A stretch of 64,000 nucleotides of DNA from Microbacterium sp. (GTDB lineage: Bacteria > Actinomycetota > Actinomycetes > Actinomycetales > Microbacteriaceae), in contig JAFKIL010000003.1 in assembly GCA_017306415.1 (NCBI GenBank), positions 496,001-560,000 of the forward strand, in the 5' to 3' direction. Position numbers and translations under genes: made by a program. Of the stretch, positions 44,156 to 51,830 are shown one piece after another. The stretch's first letter is position 1, and each line of letters starts with the position of its first letter. The notes beneath the pieces were generated by a model. It saw only the letters and a list, made by a program, of their open reading frames with translations, was not told where the DNA came from and made no database searches.

Positions 44156-44575
44156 ATGGGAGACAGGGAAGTGGTCACACCGGAGGCTCCGGCTCCCGGC
44201 GGAAGCTACTCGCAGGGCGTCATCGCCGGCGACTTCATCTTCACGGCTGGGTTCGGCCCCGGGGATCCCGGCACGGGGGAGGTCCGCGGGTCAACGGTGT
44301 ACGAGCAGACGAGGTTCGCACTGGAGAACGTCGCGGCCGTCCTCGCATCAGCGGGCGCGTCCCTCGGCGATGTCGTGAAGGTCACGTCCCATCTGAGCGA
44401 CCTCGCCGACTTCGAGGAGTACGATCGCGCCTTCGCCTCCGCGTTCTCGAAGCCCTTTCCGGCGCGCACGACGGTCGGCTCCCGCCTGGCGGGCATCCTC
44501 GTGGAGATCGACGTGGTGGCCCGGGTGCCGAATCCGTGCGCGCACGGCGGCTCGAGCGGACGCCGCACGGCGTGA
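44156..44575 (+). CDS. RidA family (YjgF/YER057c/UK114) deaminase
   Basis: This 139-residue protein is a trimeric enamine/imine deaminase. Family residues are visible in SYSQGVIAGDFIFTAG, VVKVTSHLSDLADF, the substrate-binding arginine in PARTTVGS and the glutamate in VEIDVVA. It is divergent from the FGGY unit and likely shares its operator. It would detoxify reactive 2-aminoacrylate-like or imine products of the two PLP aminotransferases in the island. It is the last gene before the right repeat. Confidence 0.9.
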   Translation: MGDREVVTPEAPAPGGSYSQGVIAGDFIFTAGFGPGDPGTGEVRGSTVYEQTRFALENVAAVLASAGASLGDVVKVTSHLSDLADFEEYDRAFASAFSKPFPARTTVGSRLAGILVEIDVVARVPNPCAHGGSSGRRTA

Positions 44576-44664
44576 CGACGATGTCGCCCCGGCGGTGGAG
44601 TCGGCGCGACTCACGAAGCTCGTGGAGACACGGCTCTGACGCTCACCGCGGGCAGGAGCCGACC

Positions 44665-44711
44665 CTACAGCGGTCCGACCCGCTGACGGAGACGCTGGGC
44701 GTCGCGGACGG
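44665..44711 (+). repeat. 47-bp direct repeat, right copy (candidate attR/attB end)
   Basis: This copy has one mismatch to 9723-9769, same orientation. It contains the stop codon and last 14 codons of the DUF72 gene on the minus strand. Since the encoded tail continues a normal DUF72 ending (NDGDGNAVRDAQRLR), this is likely the original chromosomal site. Confidence 0.75.
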
Positions 44712-45426
44712 CGTTGCCGTCGCCGTCGTTGTTGAAGTAGCACAGCACCGCCCGGCCGCTGCCCTGCCATTCCCGGATGCGGCGAGCCCACCAGTCCAGG
44801 TCCTGATCGCTGTAGCTCCCGACGTAGAGCCGCTCGGGATCGGGTCCGTGGAGTCGCACGTAGACGACGTCCGACGTCGCCCGCAGCTCGCACGGCAGCC
44901 CGGCCCCGCTCATCACGCAGTAGCTCGCGCCGAACCGCGCGAGCAGCGCGAACACGTCGTCATGCACCCACGACGGATGCCGCAGCTCCACCGCGACGCG
45001 CACACCGGCCGGGATCGCCCGCAGTGCGCCGGCGAGGCGTTCGTCGTCCCGTTCCAGATCCGGCGGCAGTTGCATCAGCAGCATCCCCCTCCGCTCGCCG
45101 AGCGCGGACATGCCCTCCGAGATCCTCGTCGTCCAGGCCTCCGGGTCCCTGAGCTTGCGGGCGTGGGTGAGGCCGCGCGGCGCCTTCACCGTCATGAGGA
45201 AGTCCGGCGGCACCTGCTGGGTCCAGTGCACGAACGCCGTCGCCCGCGGCCAGTGGTAGAAGCTCGCGTTCAGCTCGACCGTGTCGAACACCGTCGAGTA
45301 CACGCCGAGCCGGCCGCTCGACGGCACCGGCGGGTCGTACAGCACCCAGCGCCAGTGGTCGTAGCTCCAGCCGGACGTCCCCACCCGCACCTCGCCGACG
45401 TCGAGTCGGAGTCCGTTGACCTGCAC
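44665..45426 (-). CDS. DUF72 domain-containing protein
   Basis: This 253-residue TIM-barrel-like protein belongs to DUF72. Hallmarks are VRVGTSGWSYDHWRWVLYDP at the start, VELNASFYHWP, FLMTVKAPRGLTH, VAVELRHPSW and the ending CYFNNDGDGNAVRDAQRL. Function in the family is unproven. The start is taken as the GTG at 45426. Its 3' end carries the right copy of the 47-bp repeat, so it is the candidate target gene of the island. Confidence 0.9.
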   Translation of the reverse strand: MQVNGLRLDVGEVRVGTSGWSYDHWRWVLYDPPVPSSGRLGVYSTVFDTVELNASFYHWPRATAFVHWTQQVPPDFLMTVKAPRGLTHARKLRDPEAWTTRISEGMSALGERRGMLLMQLPPDLERDDERLAGALRAIPAGVRVAVELRHPSWVHDDVFALLARFGASYCVMSGAGLPCELRATSDVVYVRLHGPDPERLYVGSYSDQDLDWWARRIREWQGSGRAVLCYFNNDGDGNAVRDAQRLRQRVGPL

Positions 45427-45585
45427 CCCCGCATGCTGATCGACGCGTCCGGCGGTGTCAACGGGCTGGACACGCGCGGGTGCACGGAGTCCGACCGGGC
45501 GCGCCGCAGCCGCAGGGTAGAGGTGCCGACGCTGCAGGACAACCCCTTCGCCCACTCCTGCTGCCGGACGCATGATCGAAGGGTG

Positions 45586-45915
45586 ATGAGCCTGCACTAC
45601 ACGAGCGGCACCGTGCTGATGGCCGATGACGTCTGCGAGGCCCTCCTCCGCTACGCCCAGGCCCTCGCGTCCAGCCAGGGGTCGGATGTCGTCACGGTCC
45701 CGATCATCGATCCCGAGCGGGAGGACGCGATGGCGGAATTCCTCCTGGGCCCGGCCAGTCAGCTCTTCGCGACTCCGGAACCGGACGGGCCTACGACGTC
45801 CTCGCACCCCGACGTGGTCGCGGAACTCTACCGTCGGACCCGGGCGACGCTCCCCACCGCGCTCCCGGAGGACTCGAATCCGGTCGCGGTGGACTGGGAC
45901 CTCGAGCTCGGCTGA
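45586..45915 (+). CDS. Small hypothetical protein
   Basis: This 109-residue acidic soluble protein opens with MSLHYTSGTVLMADDVCEALLRYAQALA. I do not recognise a domain. GAAGGG precedes the start; a GTG one codon earlier is equally possible. It is followed by another small gene 59 bases later. Codon use is typical of the genome. Confidence 0.65.
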   Translation: MSLHYTSGTVLMADDVCEALLRYAQALASSQGSDVVTVPIIDPEREDAMAEFLLGPASQLFATPEPDGPTTSSHPDVVAELYRRTRATLPTALPEDSNPVAVDWDLELG

Positions 45916-45974
45916 TCACAACGACGCGCGGCACCTCATCCGAGGCACCGGCGGCAGGAAGAGAGGAAGCGGCC

Positions 45975-46163
45975 ATGACCGAGCACGACCTCGAGAAGAA
46001 CGACACCGCCGTCACGAGCGGGACGACGGAGGACGACACCGCCTCGGGAGGCGCCCCCGAGGAACCGGACCGCGACCCGCGCACCCACCCGATGGACCGC
46101 GACGAGGGCGACGACACGACCGACGAGAACGGCCGGCCGGTGGACAATCCCAGCGGAGGCTGA
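45975..46163 (+). CDS. Small acidic disordered protein
   Basis: This 62-residue protein is almost wholly Asp, Glu, Thr, Gly and Pro, with no predicted fold. GAGAGGAAGC precedes the ATG, and such short acidic proteins with endings like ENGRPVDNPSGG are frequent in Microbacteriaceae. No function is known. Confidence 0.6.
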   Translation: MTEHDLEKNDTAVTSGTTEDDTASGGAPEEPDRDPRTHPMDRDEGDDTTDENGRPVDNPSGG

Positions 46164-46216
46164 CTCCGACCGGAACGCTCGAGGTCAGCCTCCCGAGGAG
46201 CACCGTCGCATCGCGC

Positions 46217-46987
46217 TCAGCGGGCGGTGTAGCCCCCGTCGACCGGCAGCGTGACCCCGGTGATCCACGACGCCTCGTCCGACGCGAGGAACAGCACCGC
46301 ACGTGCGACATCGACCGGACGGCCGAGGCGGCGCAGGGACTGGTGTGCGGTCATCATCTCCTCATACGCGGGGAGCCCACCCGGATACTCGGCGGCGATG
46401 CCCTCGACCAGCGGCGTGAGCACCGTCGACGGGTTCACGGCGTTCACGCGGATGCCGTAGCGGCCGTAGGACGCGGCATCCTGCTTCGTCTGCATGTTCA
46501 CGGCGCCCTTGGCCACGTGGTACGGCGTGAACTCGTCGTTGCCGATGATGCCGTAGATCGACGAGAAGTTGACGATCGCGCCACCCCCCGCGGCGAGGAA
46601 GTGCGGCACCGCCGCCTTCGTGCCGAAGAAGACGCCCTTGACGTCGACCGCGAAGACGGCATCCCACTCCGCCTCGCTGACCTCGTGTGTCGGCTTGTCC
46701 GCGCCGATGATGCCTGCGCAGTTGACCAGGATGTCGAGGCCGCCGAACTCCGCCGCCGCCGCATCCACCGCCGCCCGCACGTCCGCCTCGTTCGTGACGT
46801 TCGTGCGGCGGAAGGTCGCCACGCCTCCCGCTCGGCGGATGCCGTCGGCCGCCGCGGCACCGGGGCCGTCCTGCGCGTCCAGGAGCGCCACGGCGGCGCC
46901 CTCCGCGGCGAACAGCTCGGCCGTCGCACGGCCCATCCCGGACGCGGCGCCGGTGATCACGGCGCGCTTGTCGTCCAGTCTTCCCAT
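46217..46987 (-). CDS. SDR family oxidoreductase (alcohol dehydrogenase-like)
   Basis: This 256-residue classical short-chain dehydrogenase has the cofactor loop TGAASGMGRA, the VNCAGIIG motif and the active-site pair in PYHVAKGAV. GAGGAGAGAACC precedes the ATG at 46987. It lies 62 bases downstream of the Baeyer-Villiger monooxygenase on the same strand. In that setting it could oxidise a cyclic alcohol to the ketone substrate of the monooxygenase, as ChnA does in cyclohexanol degradation. Confidence 0.88.
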   Translation of the reverse strand: MGRLDDKRAVITGAASGMGRATAELFAAEGAAVALLDAQDGPGAAAADGIRRAGGVATFRRTNVTNEADVRAAVDAAAAEFGGLDILVNCAGIIGADKPTHEVSEAEWDAVFAVDVKGVFFGTKAAVPHFLAAGGGAIVNFSSIYGIIGNDEFTPYHVAKGAVNMQTKQDAASYGRYGIRVNAVNPSTVLTPLVEGIAAEYPGGLPAYEEMMTAHQSLRRLGRPVDVARAVLFLASDEASWITGVTLPVDGGYTAR

Positions 46988-47049
46988 GGTTCTCTCCTCA
47001 CTCGCGGGTGTGCCGGGGCGCGCCAGGCGCCCCGGCACACGCAGGCCGC

Positions 47050-48687
47050 TCAGGCCTGGACGGTCGCCGGCTGGCGGTACAGCAGCGCGGCGTAGCCCGA
47101 CTCCTCCAGGTCACGGCAGTGCTGCTGGTAGACCTGGCCGCCGCCCATGTAGACCTGGAACTCCTCCGGCTTGCCGGGGATGTTCTCGCCGAGGAACCAG
47201 GCCTTCGCCTTCTTGCCCTCCGTGTACATGACCGTCAGCCGGCCGGTGCGCTCCGTCTCGGCACGCCACCACTCCTCCGACTCCGGCGTCGCCTCGAAGT
47301 AGGGGATGTCGTTCTCCTCCGCCCACTTCAGCGCGCGCTGGAGCCACTGCGCGCCCAGCTGGATCGGCACGATGAGATTCGAGTACGGCGTCTGCGGCCC
47401 GAGCGACATGAAGAAGTTCGGGAACCCGTTGGCGTTGATGCCCAGGTTCGACTTGAGCCCCTCCGCCGCCCACTTCTCGCGCAGCGTGCGACCGCCACGT
47501 CCCACGATGTCGATGTTCGTGAGCGTGCCGGTCATGGCGTCGAAGCCGGTCGCGAAGATGATCACGTCGAGCTCGTGCTCGGTGTCACCCACGACGATGC
47601 CCTTCTCGCTGATCCGCGTGATCGGGGTCGTCGCGGTGTCGATGAGGTGGACGTGCTCGTGGTTGAACGCGTTGTAGTAGCCGTGCCCCGTCGGCACCCG
47701 CTTGCCGTTGAAGGAATACGTGCGCGGCGACAGCAGCTCGGCCTTCTCCGGATCCTTCACGATCTCGTGGATCTTCGACCGGATGAACTCCGACGCCAGC
47801 TCGCTGGCCTCGTGGTTCGTGGCGAGATCGGTGAAGCACTCGTTCGCGAAGTGGAATCCGCCCTCGTTCCACTTCCCCTCGAAGATGCGGCGGCGCTCCT
47901 CCTCCGACACCTCGAGCGCGCTGTGCTCCGCGGGCTCCATCGCGACGCCGAACGGGTGGTTGGCGGCCTTCTCGTAAACGGCGTCGTAGTTGGCGCGCAA
48001 CCAGGCCATGTCCTCCTCGGCGACCTTGTCGTTGTTGGTCTCGACGACGAAGTTCGGCGTGCGCTGGAAGACGAAGAACTCCCCCACCTCGGACGCGATC
48101 ACCGGGACGATCTGGATCCCGGACGCGCCCAGGCCGATGAGGCCCACGCGCTTGCCGGCGAGGTCGACGCCCGCGCGCGGCCACTGTGCGGTGTGGTACT
48201 TCTCACCGCGGAAGGTCTCGATGCCGGGGATGTCGGGGTACACGGCCTGCGACAGCACGCCCATCCCGCTCACGAGGTACTTGGTGGTGAGGTGCGTGCC
48301 GTCCGCCAGGTTCACGGTCCACGTGTTCGCCGCCTCGTCGTAGACGGCGGAGTCGACGCGGGCGTTGAGCCGGATGTCCTTGCGCAGGTCGAGCCGGTCG
48401 GCGACGAAGTTCAGGTACGACAGCACCTCGTCGCCGGAGGGGTAGCGCTCGGTCCAGGTCCACTCGTCGCGGACCTCCTTCGAGAACGAGAAGGAGTAGT
48501 ACGAGTACTCGCTGTCGGTGCGCACGCCGGGGTACCGGTTCACCCACCACGTGCCGCCGATGCCGTCCTCGCCGTCGACGACGAGGGTGCGCAGGCCGAT
48601 CTCGCGCAGGTGGTGGAGCATCGCGAGTCCGGAGAATCCGGCTCCGATGACGATGGCGTCGTAGTCTCTGGTGCTCTGGTCGGTCAT
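47050..48687 (-). CDS. Type I Baeyer-Villiger monooxygenase
   Basis: This 545-residue FAD- and NADPH-dependent monooxygenase has two Rossmann motifs (VIGAGFSGLAML and LIGLGASGIQIV) flanking the type I fingerprint FRGEKYHTAQWP. It inserts oxygen next to a ketone to give an ester or lactone. Length and motifs fit the cyclohexanone/cyclopentanone monooxygenase group. The ATG at 48687 begins MTDQSTRDYDAIVIG. It lies 22 bases downstream of the esterase gene, which would open the lactone. Confidence 0.93.
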   Translation of the reverse strand: MTDQSTRDYDAIVIGAGFSGLAMLHHLREIGLRTLVVDGEDGIGGTWWVNRYPGVRTDSEYSYYSFSFSKEVRDEWTWTERYPSGDEVLSYLNFVADRLDLRKDIRLNARVDSAVYDEAANTWTVNLADGTHLTTKYLVSGMGVLSQAVYPDIPGIETFRGEKYHTAQWPRAGVDLAGKRVGLIGLGASGIQIVPVIASEVGEFFVFQRTPNFVVETNNDKVAEEDMAWLRANYDAVYEKAANHPFGVAMEPAEHSALEVSEEERRRIFEGKWNEGGFHFANECFTDLATNHEASELASEFIRSKIHEIVKDPEKAELLSPRTYSFNGKRVPTGHGYYNAFNHEHVHLIDTATTPITRISEKGIVVGDTEHELDVIIFATGFDAMTGTLTNIDIVGRGGRTLREKWAAEGLKSNLGINANGFPNFFMSLGPQTPYSNLIVPIQLGAQWLQRALKWAEENDIPYFEATPESEEWWRAETERTGRLTVMYTEGKKAKAWFLGENIPGKPEEFQVYMGGGQVYQQHCRDLEESGYAALLYRQPATVQA

Positions 48688-48709
48688 GTCGGATGTCCTT
48701 TCGTGGGTT

Positions 48710-49633
48710 TCAGGCAGCGCCCGCACCGGCGCGGCCTTCGTGGTACCAGTCGGCGATGCGCCGGATGGAGTCGTCCGCGGGCCCGTGGTTGCCCGCCTGC
48801 AGCGGCCACACGTGCTGTTCGCCGGGCACCACGTCGAACGTGACGTCGACGCCGGCCGCCCGAGCGCGCTCCTCGAGCCGCACCGCGTCGTGGAAGAGCG
48901 ACTCGATCGCGGACGACGTGATGTACAGCCGCGGGAAGCCGGTGAAGTCGGCGTACAGCGGGTTGACGAGCGGATCGGTGGGATCCGCACCGCCGGCCAG
49001 GTAGCGGTCGATGTTCCCCTGCAGACCCTCCCGGGCGATGAGGAAGTCCGTCGCGTCGTTGGTCTCGATCGTCTCGCCGGAGTTCTCCATGTCGAGCCAC
49101 GGCGAGATCGTGACGACCTGACCCGGCACGGGGGCTCCCGTGCGCAGGCGGCGCAGGACGGTCGCGATCGCGATGCTCGCGCCCGCGCTGTCGCCGACCG
49201 GCGTGATGTCGGCGGGGCGGTAGCCGTCCGCCAGCAGCGCGTCGATCACGGCGTCGGCGTCGTCGAGCTGCGCGGGATACGGATCCTCGGGCGCTCGGCG
49301 GAAGTCCGCCACGAAGGCGTGGGTGCCGGCGGCCTTCGCGAGGTGCCCCGCGAGCTTCCGGTGGCTGGCGGACGAGCCGAGGGCGAAACCGCCGCCGTGG
49401 AGCACGAGCAGCATCTGCCGGGGGTCGGCGCCGATCGGGGAGACGAGGATGCCGGGGACGCCGCCGACCTCCGTGGTGCGGTAGGTCACGTCCTCCGGCT
49501 CGGCCGTCGCGCGCTGCCAGTCCTCGAAGATCCAGCGCAGCACCGGCAGGGACAGGTCGGGCGCCGCCGTGAACTCGACGGTCCACTCGGCGTAGATCCG
49601 TCCCAGGAGATCTGCGGGAACGGTTGCGGGCAT
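48710..49633 (-). CDS. Alpha/beta hydrolase, HSL-type esterase/lactone hydrolase
   Basis: This 307-residue hormone-sensitive-lipase-family esterase has the oxyanion motif LHGGGFALGS, the nucleophile in PVGDSAGASIA and the histidine in GEQHVWPL. The ATG at 49633 has GAGGAGGAATCC before it. Relatives next to Baeyer-Villiger genes (ChnC, monoterpene lactone hydrolase) cleave epsilon-lactones, which is the likely role here. It is first in the operon, reading away from the transporter genes. Confidence 0.9.
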   Translation of the reverse strand: MPATVPADLLGRIYAEWTVEFTAAPDLSLPVLRWIFEDWQRATAEPEDVTYRTTEVGGVPGILVSPIGADPRQMLLVLHGGGFALGSSASHRKLAGHLAKAAGTHAFVADFRRAPEDPYPAQLDDADAVIDALLADGYRPADITPVGDSAGASIAIATVLRRLRTGAPVPGQVVTISPWLDMENSGETIETNDATDFLIAREGLQGNIDRYLAGGADPTDPLVNPLYADFTGFPRLYITSSAIESLFHDAVRLEERARAAGVDVTFDVVPGEQHVWPLQAGNHGPADDSIRRIADWYHEGRAGAGAA

Positions 49634-49722
49634 GGATTCCTCCTCAGCGAAGACCCGGGTGGGGCGCCGCATCCGCGCGGCGTGCATCCAGAATCACGCC
49701 GCCCGCGCCGTGCACCACGGGC

Positions 49723-49760
49723 TGTCGCAAAATGACGCACCGCCGTCTCAGCCTGAGCCG
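49723..49760. promoter_or_regulatory. Tandem candidate operator sites in the monooxygenase/transporter divergent promoter
   Basis: TGTCGCA-N3-TGACGCA (49723-49739) and CGTCTCA-N3-TGAGCCG (49744-49760) have centres 21 bp apart, two helical turns. Each matches 11 of 14 positions of the perfect site TGTCTCA-N3-TGAGACA at 57311. They lie in the 216-bp noncoding region between divergent operons. Confidence 0.5.
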
Positions 49761-49849
49761 GATGAGGTCCGTCCGCGAGCCACAGACTGCTGGTCATACC
49801 ACCGCCGGTGCGTGCTCATGGCCGGCTCTCGATGAGGAGGAAACAGCAC

Positions 49850-51013
49850 ATGCGACTCACACAGCCCCGCCGCCTCGCAGCGGCAGCCGCCACGGCGGCA
49901 GCGGTACTCCTGCTGTCCACCGCCTGTTCGACCGGATCGCTCTCCGGCGGCGGGTCGGGCGGCGGCAGCACCGGCGGCACGAGCGACGGCAAGGTGACCG
50001 TCGGCACCGTCGGCACCGAGAGCGATATCCAGGACATCTCGAAGTTCTGCGGCACGAAGCCGATCACCGTCGCGCTCGCCGACGGCTTCGGCGGGAACTC
50101 GTGGCGCAAGATCACCCGGGCGATCTTCGAAGACGAGGCCGCCAAGTGCAAGAACATCAAGAAGATCCTCTACACGGATGCGCAGGGCGACACCCAGAAG
50201 GCGATCAGCGACATCAACTCGCTCGTCGCACAGGGCGTCAACGTCATCGTCACGTTCGTCGACGGCGGTGAGGCCCTCCTCCCGACGATCAAGAAGGCCA
50301 CCGCCGCCGGCGTCAAGGTGGTGCCCTTCGTCGGATCGCCCGGCGGAACGCCCGGCACCGACTACGTCGACTTCGTGTCGGAGGACATCAAGACGTACGG
50401 GAAGAACCTGGCCGACTGGACCATCGCCAAGATGGGCGGCAAGGGCAACCTCGTGATGCTCGGCGGCATCGCCGGCAACTCCTACTCGCAGGCCGTCTAC
50501 GACGGCGTGATGGAGTCGGTCAAGGCGAACCCGGGGATCAAGCTCCTCAACGAGGACGGCCCGGTGTCCACCGACTGGGAGCCCGGCAAGACGCAGCAGG
50601 TGGTCGCCGGCCTCATTACGAAGTACGGCACGATCAACGGCATCGTCGCCGACTACGGCGGCGGCTCGGTCGGCGGCATCCGCGCCTTCGAGGCGGCCGG
50701 CAAGCCCTTCCCGGTCTGGTCGGCGAACGACTCGAACGAGTTCGCGTGCCTCTGGTACCAGTACAAGGACAAGCAGCCCACCTACCAGATCGCGACCGAG
50801 TCGTCGCGCAACTGGGTGGTCAAGGTCGCGCTCCACAAGGGCCTCGCCGCCTACAACGGCCTGGCCAACGACGAGCCGTCCACGTACAACCTCCAGATCA
50901 TCGAGGACTCCACCGACGCGAGCAAGATGCCCAAGTGCGAGAAGGATCTGCCCGCCGACGCGATCCTCTCGTCGGGCCTGACCGTCGACCAGCTGAAGAA
51001 GCTGTTCCAGTGA
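49850..51013 (+). CDS. Sugar-type ABC transporter substrate-binding lipoprotein (RbsB-like)
   Basis: This 387-residue periplasmic-binding-protein type I (Peripla_BP_4) lipoprotein has its signal peptide ending in the lipobox STAC (Cys26), followed by a Gly/Ser linker. The core has ITVALADGFGGNSWRK, a QKAISDINSLVAQGV segment and IVADYGGGSVGG. GAGGAGGAAAC precedes the ATG at 49850. Similar binding proteins bind sugars but also AI-2, polyols and other small molecules, so the ligand need not be a sugar in this alicyclic-catabolism context. Confidence 0.92.
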   Translation: MRLTQPRRLAAAAATAAAVLLLSTACSTGSLSGGGSGGGSTGGTSDGKVTVGTVGTESDIQDISKFCGTKPITVALADGFGGNSWRKITRAIFEDEAAKCKNIKKILYTDAQGDTQKAISDINSLVAQGVNVIVTFVDGGEALLPTIKKATAAGVKVVPFVGSPGGTPGTDYVDFVSEDIKTYGKNLADWTIAKMGGKGNLVMLGGIAGNSYSQAVYDGVMESVKANPGIKLLNEDGPVSTDWEPGKTQQVVAGLITKYGTINGIVADYGGGSVGGIRAFEAAGKPFPVWSANDSNEFACLWYQYKDKQPTYQIATESSRNWVVKVALHKGLAAYNGLANDEPSTYNLQIIEDSTDASKMPKCEKDLPADAILSSGLTVDQLKKLFQ

Positions 51014-51071
51014 TCACGGGACCCGGCGGCGGGGACGCCGCCGGGTCCTCCCCGACCGAGGAGGAATCGAA

Positions 51072-51791
51072 ATGAATCGACTGGACGGCAAAGTGGCCCT
51101 GGTCACCGGAGCGGGACGCGGCATCGGGCGCGCGGTCGCGGAGGCGCTGCACGCGGAGGGCGCCACGACCATCGCGACCAGCAGGGCGGAGGCGGACGCG
51201 ACGTTCGGGCCGATCGACTACCTGTCGCTCGACGTCGCGAGCGAGGCCGGCTGGAAGGACGTGATCGCCCGCGTGCTGGACCGGCACGGCCACATCGACG
51301 TGCTCGTCAACAACGCCGGCATCATCGCCTACGAGCCGCTGCACGAGCTCACCGTCGAGGACTGGCAGGCGGTCGTGGCGACCAACCAGACCGGCGTGTG
51401 GCTGGGCATGCGCGAGGTGGTGCCGCACATGATCGCGCAAGGCGGCGGTTCCATCATCAACGTCTCCTCCATCTGGGGGACGGCCGCCGTGAGCGGCGCC
51501 CACGCGTACCACGCGACCAAGGGCGCCGTACGGAACATGTCGAAGAACGCCGCGATCACCTACGCGAGCCAGAACGTGCGCGTGAACTCGCTCCATCCGG
51601 GCTTCATCGAGACGCCCCTCACCGACGCCCAGGCGCCCGAGGTCAACGCGTACGTCGTGTCGCAGACCCCGATGGGCCGCGCCGGGCGACCGCAGGAGAT
51701 CGCCGCCGGCGTCGTCTTCCTCGCCAGCGACGAGGCGAGCTTCGTGACCGGCTCCGAGCTCGTCATCGACGGCGGCTACCTCGCCCAGTGA
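51072..51791 (+). CDS. SDR family oxidoreductase
   Basis: This 239-residue classical SDR has TGAGRGIGRAV, the VNNAGII motif and AYHATKGAV with the active-site tyrosine and lysine. The ending SELVIDGGYLAQ is typical. GAGGAGGAATC precedes the ATG. It sits between the binding-protein and ABC-ATPase genes of a transport operon, so it probably acts on the imported compound, for instance on a secondary alcohol. Confidence 0.9.
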   Translation: MNRLDGKVALVTGAGRGIGRAVAEALHAEGATTIATSRAEADATFGPIDYLSLDVASEAGWKDVIARVLDRHGHIDVLVNNAGIIAYEPLHELTVEDWQAVVATNQTGVWLGMREVVPHMIAQGGGSIINVSSIWGTAAVSGAHAYHATKGAVRNMSKNAAITYASQNVRVNSLHPGFIETPLTDAQAPEVNAYVVSQTPMGRAGRPQEIAAGVVFLASDEASFVTGSELVIDGGYLAQ

Positions 51792-51830
51792 TCGCCCCGT
51801 GACCCGATCCGAACCAGGAGACCCGACCTC

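Larger units (their letters stand above)
9723..44711. mobile_element. Putative 35-kb glycan-catabolism genomic island
   Basis: The segment is flanked by 47-bp direct repeats and holds only sugar-catabolism, transport and regulator genes. AT-rich promoters with a shared phased motif occur inside it and were not seen outside. The right repeat is the 3' end of an intact DUF72 gene, the kind of site that integrative elements use. No integrase, transposase or conjugation gene is visible, so the integration mechanism is unproven. Removing 34,942 bp would place the DUF72 gene directly upstream of the LLM oxidoreductase gene. Confidence 0.45.

Noticed and set aside
44576-44664. Possible small gene between RidA and the right repeat
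   Set aside because: Open frames are short, lack a ribosome site and have no homologous features.
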